Below are positions 28,499 to 37,068 of a DNA stretch of 39,016 bases, in pieces. Below the pieces are notes generated by a model. That model searched no databases. It saw only the letters and a list, made by a program, of their open reading frames with translations, and had not been told where the DNA came from. The DNA is from a virus. The position numbers were made by a program, and so were the translations under genes. The stretch spans positions 1-39,016 of IMG/VR virus record IMGVR_UViG_3300045941_000256, one strand, 5' to 3'. Positions within the stretch are counted from its first letter, which is position 1. Every line of letters starts with the position of its first letter.

Positions 28499-28760
28499 GC
28501 GCGACGACGCGTCCCTGATCAAACAGATGGCGCTCGAGATCGCGCGCAAGGGCCCCCACGCGATGGAACTCGTGCTGCGGCCCGAGAGCGTGCTGCAGCT
28601 CGTGGCGCTCGTCCAGTTAGCGCAGCGTCACCCGACCCTGCCGGCGACCCATCACGCCTTCGCCGATCGCGTCCTCACGGCGGCGCGCGAGTACTTCGCC
28701 GAGTGCCCGGGCGTGCTCGAGGCCATCCGGCGTGGCGATGATCCCGCGGAGGACCGCTGA
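28482..28760 (+). CDS. small helical protein
   Basis: 92 aa, MTATPERDDASLIKQMALEI. Helices around 'MELVLRPESVLQLVALVQLA' and 'FADRVLTAAREYFAECPGVL'. Conserved in layout in phage accessory blocks; function unknown. Two bases separate it from the next gene. Confidence 0.6.
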   Translation: MTATPERDDASLIKQMALEIARKGPHAMELVLRPESVLQLVALVQLAQRHPTLPATHHAFADRVLTAAREYFAECPGVLEAIRRGDDPAEDR

Positions 28761-28762
28761 CC

Positions 28763-29044
28763 ATGCCGACCGCCTCCAACTATCTGTGCGGGTGCGGCCG
28801 CTTCATGCAGGTGCAAGCGAACGGCGTCACCGTCGAAGAACTGCTCGAGGACGGGCAGCCGTACAAACTCTGGACGGCTGACTTGTGGGCCTGCGTCGAG
28901 TGCGGCGTCGAAATCATCGCCGACTTCGGCGCCACCCCGCTGGCCGAGCACTGGGATCCGCGCTATCCCGAACTCTGGGACCGCGCGCACCGGCAGGGCC
29001 GCATCTATCTCGGGCGCTGCCGCGATGAGCGGACGAGGACCTGA
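28763..29044 (+). CDS. zinc-ribbon protein
   Basis: 93 aa. 'CGCGRFMQVQANGVTVEELL' and 'WACVECGVEIIADFG' form a Cys4 ribbon that encloses a helix. The C-terminal part is rich in Trp, Pro and Arg. Its stop is immediately followed by the next start. Confidence 0.65.
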   Translation: MPTASNYLCGCGRFMQVQANGVTVEELLEDGQPYKLWTADLWACVECGVEIIADFGATPLAEHWDPRYPELWDRAHRQGRIYLGRCRDERTRT

Positions 29045-29308
29045 ATGACGAAGACGAAGCCGGGCCGGTTCTACGGCCGCACCTGGGATGATCGCCTCGA
29101 GGAACTGCCGGGCCAGGACCACGCGCCTGACGTGTGGATCTGCCGTCGCGTGACCGACTATCCGGGCGGGGCGCTTCCGGCCGGCGCGGCGCCGAGTGTC
29201 TGCACGCAGTGCGGCGCGGCGATCGCGTTCAACCCAAAGCGCAGCGTTGACGCGCCAAAGATCTGTATGCAGTGCGGAGGCATTCAGCCACTGCCCATCG
29301 CGCGGTGA
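29045..29308 (+). CDS. zinc-ribbon protein
   Basis: 87 aa. 'DVWICRRVTDYPGG' precedes 'CTQCGAAIAFNPKR' and 'ICMQCGGIQPLP', a C-x2-C pair repeated 23 residues apart. Function unknown. Confidence 0.6.
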   Translation: MTKTKPGRFYGRTWDDRLEELPGQDHAPDVWICRRVTDYPGGALPAGAAPSVCTQCGAAIAFNPKRSVDAPKICMQCGGIQPLPIAR

Positions 29309-29339
29309 ACTGGGTCGAGATGTTCATCTGGTGCTCCGC

Positions 29340-29582
29340 ATGACCCGCCGCACCGCCCCCCCGATGGCCTACGACGGCCGCCTCTGGTGGTATACGCAGT
29401 GGTTCAATCCGGCCGCCGATCTCTGTTGTCTCTGTCGCACACCGATTCCCGAGGAGGACGTGCCACTGATCCTGTTCAAGACCGTTGGCCGGCAGACGTG
29501 GCAGTGCCGCCTCCACATGGAGCCGTGCGGCCAGACGCTCATCGTGAGCGGGGCGCTGGCCATCGACCGGGACGAGTCGTGA
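29340..29582 (+). CDS. small Cys-rich protein
   Basis: 80 aa from ATG 29340 (MTRRTAPPMAYDGRLWWYTQ). 'LCCLCRTPIPEEDVPLILFK', then 'CRLHMEPCGQTL' gives a C2-C-H-C set for zinc. The GTGA overlap couples it to the next gene. Confidence 0.6.
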   Translation: MTRRTAPPMAYDGRLWWYTQWFNPAADLCCLCRTPIPEEDVPLILFKTVGRQTWQCRLHMEPCGQTLIVSGALAIDRDES

Positions 29583-29869
29583 TCATCACCGGCGACTTCG
29601 TCACGCGCGTCGTGCATGTCGACGGCCAGGTCCTCGCCCCCACGCGATCGCAACGCGTGTGGAATCACAGCCCGGACGGGTTTGCCTGGGGATACGGCGG
29701 CAGCGGCCCGGCGCAGCTCGCGCTCGCGATCCTGCTCGAAGCCGGCCTCGACGAGGCGCGCGCCGTGGAGCTCCACCAGGCCTTCAAGTGGGCGATCGTC
29801 GCGCCGCTGCCGAGAGCGGGGTTCACGATCGATCTCGACGTGCAAGCGTGGGCACGATGGCAACGCTGA
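29579..29869 (+). CDS. DUF6166-like protein
   Basis: 96 aa from GTG 29579. 'VVHVDGQVLAPTRSQRVWNH' and 'SPDGFAWGYGGSGPAQLALA' are the hallmark of DUF6166, a small domain frequent in phages and plasmids with unknown function. A helical part 'DEARAVELHQAFKWAIV' completes it. Confidence 0.8.
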   Translation: MIITGDFVTRVVHVDGQVLAPTRSQRVWNHSPDGFAWGYGGSGPAQLALAILLEAGLDEARAVELHQAFKWAIVAPLPRAGFTIDLDVQAWARWQR

Positions 29870-30138
29870 TTCCCGCGCACGGTGTGCCGCACGACGTGGC
29901 CCCGGCGCACGGGGGGCACTTCACGCTGCGTGAATTGCAGGCCGTCGTCGGCGGCTATATCGAGGCGATCCCGACGCCGGACGGGCGGATCATGTTTCTG
30001 AATGAAAACGGCAAACACCTGCAGTTGCCGCTGAACCACGAAGCGACGGCGCGCGTGCGGCACTGGCTGCTGCCCGGCGATGTGATCGTCGGCGACGTGC
30101 TGCTCTGCACGCGCCGGGAAGCAGGCGAAGAGGAGTGA
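29857..30138 (+). CDS. DUF3846-like protein
   Basis: 93 aa from ATG 29857, overlapping the previous gene by 13 bases. 'FTLRELQAVVGGYIEAIPTP', 'DGRIMFLNENGKHLQLPLN', 'WLLPGDVIVGDVLLC' show the strand-helix layout of DUF3846 (phage/actinobacterial unknown). Confidence 0.75.
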   Translation: MATLIPAHGVPHDVAPAHGGHFTLRELQAVVGGYIEAIPTPDGRIMFLNENGKHLQLPLNHEATARVRHWLLPGDVIVGDVLLCTRREAGEEE

Positions 30139-30144
30139 GGTTGC

Positions 30145-30408
30145 ATGATGATGCTGGGACCCATCGACGAGGCGACGATCGCGAAGATGCTCACGACGCT
30201 CGAGGCGATGCTGCGCGACCCCACAGTCCGCGTGAGCTGGTCGCGCGGCGTCCACCACCGGGCCGATGACGCCGGCCAGTGGATGGTGGCCGAGCCGACC
30301 GCCGGTGAGACCATCACGATCGACGTGCACGGAGGGGCCGTCGAAACCACGGAAACCGCCGAGGAACGGCTACAGCGCCTGATCGACCTTGAACGCGCGG
30401 AACGCTAG
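30145..30408 (+). CDS. small protein, end of the rightward block
   Basis: 87 aa, MMMLGPIDEATIAKMLTTLE. An N-terminal helix, a beta core ('VSWSRGVHHRADDAGQWMV') and a charged helix ('ERLQRLIDLERAER'). Its TAG shares the palindrome CTAG with the stop of the opposite gene at 30405. Function unknown. Confidence 0.6.
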   Translation: MMMLGPIDEATIAKMLTTLEAMLRDPTVRVSWSRGVHHRADDAGQWMVAEPTAGETITIDVHGGAVETTETAEERLQRLIDLERAER

Positions 30409-30524
30409 CCGCCGACCGGCCCGAGATCCCGCGCGCACCGCACGCACACCCACCGGCCGCCCGCCAGAAATGGTTGATGGCCGCGCAACCAGCACCAGAC
30501 GATGGGCGGCACGCCGACCCACAT
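30405..30524 (-). CDS. 39-aa zinc-knuckle micro-protein, last gene of the late operon
   Basis: ATG 30524 shares its A with the stop of the upstream gene (TGATG). The peptide begins MWVGVPPIVWCWLRGHQPFL and has 'WVCVRCARDLG', i.e. one C-x2-C plus Cys11 and His16. This C..H...C..C spacing can bind zinc. Similar tiny proteins with 'C..GH.....C..C' end many phage operons. Function unknown. Confidence 0.55.
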   Translation of the reverse strand: MWVGVPPIVWCWLRGHQPFLAGGRWVCVRCARDLGPVGG

Positions 30525-31147
30525 CAGGTCGGCGGCATCCACAAGTTCGGGTCCGGCGGTCCCTTGTAGCTCCATGCCGGCTTCGCGTCGGGCGATTCGG
30601 TGTCGAGGATGATGTCGTAGATCCCCGCGTCGGTCGCGCCCGCCTTCGCGAGCAGCATCACCGCGTCGACGGCGTGCCCGTCCCACAGATTCTGCGGCGG
30701 CTCCTTCCGGATGTGGCCCCAGAGCGCGAAGTGCTGCTGATGCAACGCCAGACACGCCGCGCCGGTGTATTCGCCGCACCCTTCCTTGGTCGACAGATCG
30801 TACGCGCCCTGCTCGTACACCGCCGAGATGATCGCGAACGGGTCCTGCTGGGGATTCGGCGGCGGCGGCTCGGGCGGCGGCGGCGGCACCGGGGCCAGCC
30901 GCACGTCATCGAGCACGAAGCGCGGGCCGCTCGGGTCGTAGATCCCCCGGTTCTCGAACGGCAGCGAGCCCGCGCACGTCACCCGCAGCACGCTGCCCTG
31001 CGCCGGCACGTCCTCGCCGACCGTCAACCGGTGCGCGTCGTCGCGGCCATTCGCTTCGCAGGGCACGCCGGTGATCACCTGGCCGCTGTCGAGCGTGAGC
31101 GTGACCACCGCTTCGTGCGGCGTCGAGAAGAGAATCAGGTCAGGCAT
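30524..31147 (-). CDS. two-domain tail/lysis-region protein with Pro linker
   Basis: 207 aa. A beta domain (1-85, 'AVVTLTLDSGQVITGVPCEA', 'SVLRVTCAGSLPFENRGIYD') is followed by a poly-Pro/Glu linker (88-100). The C-terminal domain is 'FAIISAVYEQGAYDLSTKEG', 'CGEYTGAACLALHQQHFALW', 'WDGHAVDAVMLLAK', 'DIILDTESPDAKPAW'. The Cys-His-Asp order of this end is compatible with a cysteine peptidase-like fold, hence a candidate lysin or tail hydrolase, but no known catalytic motif is matched. It overlaps the lipoprotein-like gene by 8 bases. Confidence 0.55.
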   Translation of the reverse strand: MPDLILFSTPHEAVVTLTLDSGQVITGVPCEANGRDDAHRLTVGEDVPAQGSVLRVTCAGSLPFENRGIYDPSGPRFVLDDVRLAPVPPPPPEPPPPNPQQDPFAIISAVYEQGAYDLSTKEGCGEYTGAACLALHQQHFALWGHIRKEPPQNLWDGHAVDAVMLLAKAGATDAGIYDIILDTESPDAKPAWSYKGPPDPNLWMPPT

Positions 31148-31340
31148 ACGGGTCCTCTCCTTGCAGCTCGTGCCACCGCTCCGGCAGACAGGAGTAGCCG
31201 CAGATCCCGTCGGGCGGGCACCGCTCGTCGATCAGCACCTCGGGCGGCAGGCCGTCGGGGCACCGCGGAAACACATGCACCCGACTCCGCAGCGCGCAGC
31301 CGCTCCCGAGCACGAGCAGCACGAGCAGCGCGGCGAGCAC
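31140..31340 (-). CDS. small lipoprotein-like protein
   Basis: 66 aa. A hydrophobic leader MLAALLVLLVLGSGC ends in Cys15 like a lipoprotein signal, but the -3 residue is Gly, not the usual Leu/Val. The exported part has six further Cys or Pro-rich turns ('FPRCPDGLPPEVLIDERCPP', 'CGYSCLPERW'), probably disulphide bonded. At the end of the late operon it could be a spanin-like lysis protein; this is inference from position. Confidence 0.6.
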   Translation of the reverse strand: MLAALLVLLVLGSGCALRSRVHVFPRCPDGLPPEVLIDERCPPDGICGYSCLPERWHELQGEDPYA

Positions 31341-31341
31341 C

Positions 31342-31635
31342 TTAGAACGCCCCGACGCCCCACAGGCGCGACACGAACACGCGGAAGTCCTTCGCGGCCG
31401 CCAGCGCTTCCTGGCCCGCCCAGATGTTCGCCAGCTGCGCCAGATCGGTAAACGCGGTTTTCAGCGTCGCGACGTCGTCGGCGGTGTAGCCGAGCGCTTC
31501 GAGATCGGCGTTCGGCGTGGCGAGCAGGAAACTCTGCATCGTCCCGACGTCGATGAACCGATCCTGAAACGCGCGGGCGATGTCGCCGGCCAGAATGTCG
31601 ATCTCCTGCTTGCTGATCGGATGCCCCACGCTCAT
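31342..31635 (-). CDS. small helical protein of the tail/lysis region
   Basis: 97 aa from ATG 31635 (MSVGHPISKQEIDILAGDIA). All helical: 'AFQDRFIDVGTMQSFLLATP', 'LEALGYTADDVATLKTAFTD', 'ANIWAGQEALAAAKDFRVFV'. One base separates it from the lipoprotein-like gene. No family recognised; structural or lysis-related by location. Confidence 0.6.
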   Translation of the reverse strand: MSVGHPISKQEIDILAGDIARAFQDRFIDVGTMQSFLLATPNADLEALGYTADDVATLKTAFTDLAQLANIWAGQEALAAAKDFRVFVSRLWGVGAF

Positions 31636-31646
31636 TCAATACCTCC

Positions 31647-32450
31647 CTAATTCACAGGGAATCGACAGGTGGCGTGCACATGCGTGCTGTTCGCGGTCGT
31701 CGCATAGTTGCCGCCCGCCACGAGTGATACTTCGATCGCGCTGCCGCCCGTCGTCCGGATCGCCGCCAGCACCCACGCGCCATTGTTGAACACCAGACAG
31801 GGATAGACGCCCGAGTACGTGAATTGCGGCGTGTAGGTGGAGAACCCGCCGATCGACAGAAAACTCACCCCCGCGTTGACCGTAATCGGCGACAGGTAGA
31901 CGTTGATCTCCAACGTCTTGCCCATCAGCTTGTATTGATGAAAGACGACGTCCGCCGCTTCGACCGTCGCATTGTTGTAATTCGCCGCGCTGTAGGGCAC
32001 GTTGATCCACGGCCCTTGCTCGTGACTCACGAGGCGGTAATACCCATCGATCGCCACATAGATCGCGCCGCCCCCGGCGCCGATCGGTGTCGGCCCGCTC
32101 GTCACGATGTTGCTGAATTTGGCGGTCGACGCCGCGTGCCCATGCGGCAGCGACACGACCGCGGTGGTGGCGCTGTGAATCACCACGCGCTGGCCGTCTC
32201 GGATCGCGCTAAAGCCGGTCAGCGTGACGGCGCTCGCGGACAGCACCACGATCGTCACCACGTCCCGATCGGGCAACACGAAGTTGTTCACCTGGCCCGT
32301 CGACGATAAATAGACCTTGCCGTAGGAGCCACCGATCAGGAGCGCGGCGTCGATCTGATCGTACAATTCCTGCTTCCAGGCGTTCTCAAAGATCGTCCCG
32401 GTGGTTCCTGATCCGTCATCGTTAAAGATCGGCGTCCGCGTGATCGACAT
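31647..32450 (-). CDS. tail tip / receptor-binding candidate
   Basis: 267 aa from ATG 32450, chosen because AAGGA lies 5 bases upstream and overlaps the preceding stop; it begins MSITRTPIFNDDGSGTTG. The N-terminal 45 residues ('TPIFNDDGSGTTGTIFENAW') are common at the start of phage fibre proteins. The rest is beta-rich with a repeat-like run ('TVITLTG'-type strands, 'GHAASTAKFSNIVTSGP'), ending in a jelly-roll-like C-terminus ('LVFNNGAWVLAAIRTTGG'). It follows the tail hub gene, where host-range proteins lie. Confidence 0.65.
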   Translation of the reverse strand: MSITRTPIFNDDGSGTTGTIFENAWKQELYDQIDAALLIGGSYGKVYLSSTGQVNNFVLPDRDVVTIVVLSASAVTLTGFSAIRDGQRVVIHSATTAVVSLPHGHAASTAKFSNIVTSGPTPIGAGGGAIYVAIDGYYRLVSHEQGPWINVPYSAANYNNATVEAADVVFHQYKLMGKTLEINVYLSPITVNAGVSFLSIGGFSTYTPQFTYSGVYPCLVFNNGAWVLAAIRTTGGSAIEVSLVAGGNYATTANSTHVHATCRFPVN

Positions 32451-32458
32451 AGCGTCCT

Positions 32459-34141
32459 TCAGGCTGGCGCGTTGAGCCACATATCAATCACTCCGAGCGT
32501 CGGCACCTTGCGAGCGGTGACGCTGCGCCGCGGCGGCCGGCCGGCCACGAGCGGCACGATCCGCACGCTGGTGATCAGCACCGTATCGGCCACCGGTTGC
32601 CCGTAGGCGGCGCCGTGCAGATCGATCGTCTGGAGCCGCCCGACGTCCGCGTTTAAATCCTCGGTGTCCCACTGATAGCCCACCAGCGGATCGCCAAATT
32701 TCTCGAGCTCGGTGGCGGCGCGTTGCACGGCGCCCTCATAGGAGAAGCGGCCGTCTTGCACGAAATGCTCACTGTGTCCGTCGACGATCGCCGGCGTCGT
32801 GGTGGTCGGTGTGCTGGCGCCAGGCCGGTGGCGCCACACCACCAGCACCGCCGGCGCGTTGAACGGCTGGAGCCGTGGCGCTGTCGCCGCCACCGGCACC
32901 CCGTTGCCGCGATCGAGCCCATCGATCGACGTGATGTCTGACAGTTGCGTCACTTGCGTGCCCACCGCCACCGGTGCCCGTAAGGCGCAATTCCACGGTT
33001 GCGCGATGATCGTCAGGTCGGTGGCCGTGCCGGCGTTGACGTTCAAGAGCTGATTGCCGACTTGCACCCAGAATTGCCCCGCGGGAAACATCGCCGTCGA
33101 CGCGACACTGAGCGTGCCGGCGCCGATCGCCGCGGCCACCGTCACCGTCGTGCCAGGCGGATTGCGGTTGGCGTCGAGCATCACCGCGCGTGCCTGCTGA
33201 TAGCGGAACAGTTGCGAGCCGATCCGCACCGCCATCCCGCCGGCGGCCGTCGTCTCGACATACGTCGCCGGCAGCATCGATACATCCGTCAACGGCACAT
33301 AGGCGCCCATCCACGGCACGACGCCGAGCGGCGCCTCTGTGCGCTGCCCTTCGACCCAGACGCGGTTACGCTGCTGCGTGCCCTCGTGCGTCCACGCGAA
33401 CGTTTTGAGCGTCGGCAAGGTATTCGTGAGCGGTTGCGGACGTGTGCCGCCGTAGTTCTGATCTTCGCCGGCGGCGTCGAACGCATGAAGCATCCGGAAC
33501 TCATCGACATAGAACGCGCCGCCGATCGTCGCCAGCAGGCGCCGGATGATCGTCGACGGCCGCTCGTTCGTGACTGAAAAGCCGGCCGCGGACGGTAAAC
33601 CGGCTTGCACACGCGTGCTCTGAAACGCCTGCCCGGTGGTGGCTCTGAGGTTCACGAACCGATCGACGATGTCAAGAATGGTCGTAGTGATCGACTGCGC
33701 CGGATACTCCGCCGTCACGAAATGGGCATCGAACAGCGCGAGCAGATCGACGCATGTGACGTCGACCCAGGGCCACGGCTCCGATCCGAGCACACGCCGG
33801 CGCTGCACCGTCTCGACTGCCCCGCGGAACAGCACCGCGGCGCCAGGCAACGCGATCGTGGCGATCGCGTGGACGCGCGGCAGGTAGCGCCCGAGCGGAT
33901 CGCCCACGGTATGCACGAACGGCAGGACGGTAAACGTCGCGGTGTCGACGTCATCATTGAGGTTTTTGGTGACGGTGAGCGTCCCATGCTGGATATAGGG
34001 TGTGATGTCGACCGTGGCGCCGGCGTCCGTCAGGGTGACGCTCATGGGATAGGTTTTCAGCCCGTAGCCGCGCGAGGCGCCGCCCCGAGCGATCCCGCCC
34101 CGCGCCTCGAGGTACCACTCTTGCGAACCGCTGATCGCCAT
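32459..34141 (-). CDS. tail hub / baseplate-like protein
   Basis: 560 aa. 'GATVDITPYIQHGTLTVTKN', 'DTATFTVLPFVHTVGDPLGR' and 'LFRGAVETVQRRRVL' resemble the tail-associated hub domains (gp27/gpD-like). 'SVTNERPSTIIRRLLATIGG' and 'YVDEFRMLHAF' follow. The C-terminal half contains 'IVAQPWNCALRAPVAVGTQV'-type beta strands and ends 'DTVLITSVRIVPLVAGRPPR'. It probably closes the tail and carries the fibre. Its place between tape measure and fibre supports this. Confidence 0.7.
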   Translation of the reverse strand: MAISGSQEWYLEARGGIARGGASRGYGLKTYPMSVTLTDAGATVDITPYIQHGTLTVTKNLNDDVDTATFTVLPFVHTVGDPLGRYLPRVHAIATIALPGAAVLFRGAVETVQRRRVLGSEPWPWVDVTCVDLLALFDAHFVTAEYPAQSITTTILDIVDRFVNLRATTGQAFQSTRVQAGLPSAAGFSVTNERPSTIIRRLLATIGGAFYVDEFRMLHAFDAAGEDQNYGGTRPQPLTNTLPTLKTFAWTHEGTQQRNRVWVEGQRTEAPLGVVPWMGAYVPLTDVSMLPATYVETTAAGGMAVRIGSQLFRYQQARAVMLDANRNPPGTTVTVAAAIGAGTLSVASTAMFPAGQFWVQVGNQLLNVNAGTATDLTIIAQPWNCALRAPVAVGTQVTQLSDITSIDGLDRGNGVPVAATAPRLQPFNAPAVLVVWRHRPGASTPTTTTPAIVDGHSEHFVQDGRFSYEGAVQRAATELEKFGDPLVGYQWDTEDLNADVGRLQTIDLHGAAYGQPVADTVLITSVRIVPLVAGRPPRRSVTARKVPTLGVIDMWLNAPA

Positions 34142-34144
34142 TCC

Positions 34145-37063
34145 TTAGCCCGCGTAGCGGTAATGCGACAAGCCGTGCCGCGCGTTGAGCGCCTGCTCGA
34201 TCACGAGCGCCAGGCGCTGCTCGTCGCCTGGCGTGCTGAAGAACGCGCCGCGTGCATCGACGTTGACGGTGGTTCCTCCGACGCCGCCCCCGACGCCGCC
34301 CGAGCCCGCAGAGGATTCGTCCATCGGCACGACCGCTTCCCATCCATGGAGCATCACCGGCGTGCCGGCGCCAAAGTTGCGGAAGCCGTTCGTGCCGTGC
34401 TGATACCCTTCCATCGGCTCGCCGGCGCCGCTATACGTCACATGCACATCGTGCGTCGTCTTGTAGCCGGGATCGCGGTAGACGACGTCCACCCCGACTT
34501 GCCGCGGCATTTTCTTGATCGAGTCCGAGGTCTGCGCCACCGCCAGGCCGAGCCCGCGGCCGATCGCGTCCGTCAGCTTGCCCACCGAATCGATCAGCGC
34601 CTTGAACCCTTGTGACATGGTCATCGAGAAGCTGATCCCGCTATCCTCCAGCGACTCGATCTTGTTCCCTTGGGCGTCCGTCAATTGGCCCATGTCCACC
34701 ATGGATTGCAGCATCGGCCGCATGGCGTCCGGCACTTCCGATCCCATGGCGATCGCTTGATTGACGTAGGCCGAGACGGACTCGCCCATCCGATCGGTGA
34801 TCGCCACCGTGTCGATCCCGGCGGCGTTGAGCACTTCCCAGTCTTTGAACAGCTGTTGCGCCTGCTTGTCGAGCTCCTGGCGTTGGAACGCCGGCCCGAG
34901 CTCCTCGAGTGTGAAGCCGTAGCGCCTGGCGGTTTCCGTCAGGGTGGCCATGGCGGCGTCCTGGAACTGAAACGCGCCGGTCAACTGATCGACGGCCGCC
35001 TTGAACTCCGTCTCCTTGTCGGCTTTGAGCAGCTGATCGAGCGTCATGCCGGCGTCGTGCGCCGCCATGTTCAACTGATGGAGCCCGCCGGCGGCCGCGA
35101 TGAACTGATCGCGGAGCGGATTGACCACCTTGCTTTCTTCGTCCCGCCCGAACAGCTTGCCGATCTGAGTGGTGATCCCCTCGAGCGCCGGCCCGAGCAG
35201 CGCGCCGGCCGCCGGCACGAGCGATCCGAGCGCGCCGCCGATCGACTTGCCGAACGCGCCGCTGAGCGCCTTGGTGGCGGTTTTCTCGATCGCACCGCCG
35301 GCTTGCGTGAAAAAGCCGCCCACGGCGCTCCCGATCGAGCTCGTAATGTTGCCGCCCCCCTGAATCGCTTTCAGGATGACCGACGGCATTTGTTGTGACA
35401 GGAAATCGCCAAACCCCGCGAAATACTTACTCGTGGCGCTTTGGTCGAACGGCTCGAGCGGCACCGGCTCCATGCCCGCCAGGATGCCCGCCTGCGCGCC
35501 CCACTTGACCATCTGCGCCTCGGACGCGCGCATCAGATCGGTCTGCGTTTCCAGCTGGTTGCCGTTGTAGAACAGCATCCGGTTGAACGCTTCGGTCTGC
35601 TTGGCCGCCTCCGCGGTCGCCGCGGCATCCGCTTGCATCTGCCGTTCGACCTGATCGAATTCGCGTTGCACGAGCCAGTTGTTGTAATCCCGTGCCTCTT
35701 TGTTCAATTTGACCTGGGCGGTGGCGGCGTCCTCGGTGGCTTTCTGCTGTGCCTTGGTGGTTTGAGTCGCCTGGCGCTGCTGCTCCGCGTAGATCCGGAG
35801 TTCCGCGGCCGTCAGCCCGAACTTATCCTCAAGTTCCTCCGTTGATTTCCCCAGGCGTTGCGCCGCCTCGAGCTCCGCCCGTTGCGCGTCCGTCAGCCGG
35901 CCCAGTTTGGTTTCGACGTCCCGGATCTGATCGGCGTAATTCTTGGTGACGCGCGTGGACTCGGCCGTGCGCTCGGACGTCAGTTGAATATCCCCGCGCA
36001 TCGTCCGAACCTTGGCGACCGCGGCGTCATACTGCATCCCGGCGTCAATCAGCGCTTGCGCCTGCTTGCGCTGCTCGTCGGTCAAGCCGCGCATCCCATC
36101 GGACGCCAGCACGAGGTTGCCGAGAAACGAGCGGATGTCCGTCTGCCGGCGCTGTTTCCACGTCTGCCAGGCCTGTTCGGTGTCCGCGAGCGCTTTCACC
36201 TGATCGGCGCTCGAGACCGTGGCGGCGGCCGCCAGGCCCTTGTAGCCCGCGGCGATCGCCGGCAGGATCGCGGCCGCCTTGGTCCCGAACAGTTCGAGCG
36301 CCAGGCGGTTGCGCTCCTGCGGATCTTCGATCGCCTCGAGCGCCACCATGACGGCTTCGAATTGCTGCTCCGGCGCCAGGGCTTTCAGCGCCTGGAATTC
36401 GAGCCCGAGGCTTTTGACCGCGTCCCGCACGCTGCCGCTGCCGCCGGCCAGCCGGACCCCGAGCTTGAGCGCCGCATCCCCGAACGCGTCCAGGCTCGTG
36501 CCGGATTCATTCGCCACGTGTGAAAGGCGCTGCACCCCTTCGATCGAGAACCCCGTTTTTTGCGAGAGGTTGACGAGTTCAGACGCGGAGGCGATCGCCG
36601 CGGTCGTCCACTCAGTGAGCGTCCCAACCGCCTTGCTGATCAAGTTGCCCACCGTGAACGCCGCGGTGAGTTGCCCAAAGGCGCCCGTCAACAGGTCGGT
36701 GGCCTTGCTCGCGGCGCCAAGATTGGTGGTGACCGGCTTGGCGGCGTCGGCAATCTCCTGCAGGTTCGCCGGCACCTCGACCCCCATGGCCCGCATCTTG
36801 GCGGTGGCTTCCTGGGCTTTGGCCGAGACCCGACTGAGTTCCGCTTCCGTCAACTTCCCGACGCCGCCGATCCGCTCGATCGCCTCCGTCATCACCGTCG
36901 CGTCCTGAATCACCTTGCGACCGGAGAACTGGTCGACCATGCGGTTCAGCGAGCGCCCGACGCCTTCGGCCCCATAGCCCAGCGTCTTCAGTTCGACTTC
37001 CGCCTTCTGCACCGCGGTGTAGAAGTCCGAGAAGTCCGTGACGAAGGTGGCTGACAGCGCCAT
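34145..37063 (-). CDS. tape measure protein
   Basis: 972 aa, by far the longest gene. Alternating coiled-coil stretches (for example 'AESTRVTKNYADQIRDVETK', residues 360-490 with many Gln/Ala) and hydrophobic Gly/Ala-rich segments (575-655, 'SSIGSAVGGFFTQAGGAIEK', 'LVPAAGALLGPALEGITTQI') are typical. It sets tail length and enters the cell membrane on infection. It starts 6 bases after the stop of the frameshifted chaperone gene. Confidence 0.93.
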   Translation of the reverse strand: MALSATFVTDFSDFYTAVQKAEVELKTLGYGAEGVGRSLNRMVDQFSGRKVIQDATVMTEAIERIGGVGKLTEAELSRVSAKAQEATAKMRAMGVEVPANLQEIADAAKPVTTNLGAASKATDLLTGAFGQLTAAFTVGNLISKAVGTLTEWTTAAIASASELVNLSQKTGFSIEGVQRLSHVANESGTSLDAFGDAALKLGVRLAGGSGSVRDAVKSLGLEFQALKALAPEQQFEAVMVALEAIEDPQERNRLALELFGTKAAAILPAIAAGYKGLAAAATVSSADQVKALADTEQAWQTWKQRRQTDIRSFLGNLVLASDGMRGLTDEQRKQAQALIDAGMQYDAAVAKVRTMRGDIQLTSERTAESTRVTKNYADQIRDVETKLGRLTDAQRAELEAAQRLGKSTEELEDKFGLTAAELRIYAEQQRQATQTTKAQQKATEDAATAQVKLNKEARDYNNWLVQREFDQVERQMQADAAATAEAAKQTEAFNRMLFYNGNQLETQTDLMRASEAQMVKWGAQAGILAGMEPVPLEPFDQSATSKYFAGFGDFLSQQMPSVILKAIQGGGNITSSIGSAVGGFFTQAGGAIEKTATKALSGAFGKSIGGALGSLVPAAGALLGPALEGITTQIGKLFGRDEESKVVNPLRDQFIAAAGGLHQLNMAAHDAGMTLDQLLKADKETEFKAAVDQLTGAFQFQDAAMATLTETARRYGFTLEELGPAFQRQELDKQAQQLFKDWEVLNAAGIDTVAITDRMGESVSAYVNQAIAMGSEVPDAMRPMLQSMVDMGQLTDAQGNKIESLEDSGISFSMTMSQGFKALIDSVGKLTDAIGRGLGLAVAQTSDSIKKMPRQVGVDVVYRDPGYKTTHDVHVTYSGAGEPMEGYQHGTNGFRNFGAGTPVMLHGWEAVVPMDESSAGSGGVGGGVGGTTVNVDARGAFFSTPGDEQRLALVIEQALNARHGLSHYRYAG

Positions 37064-37068
37064 GCGTG

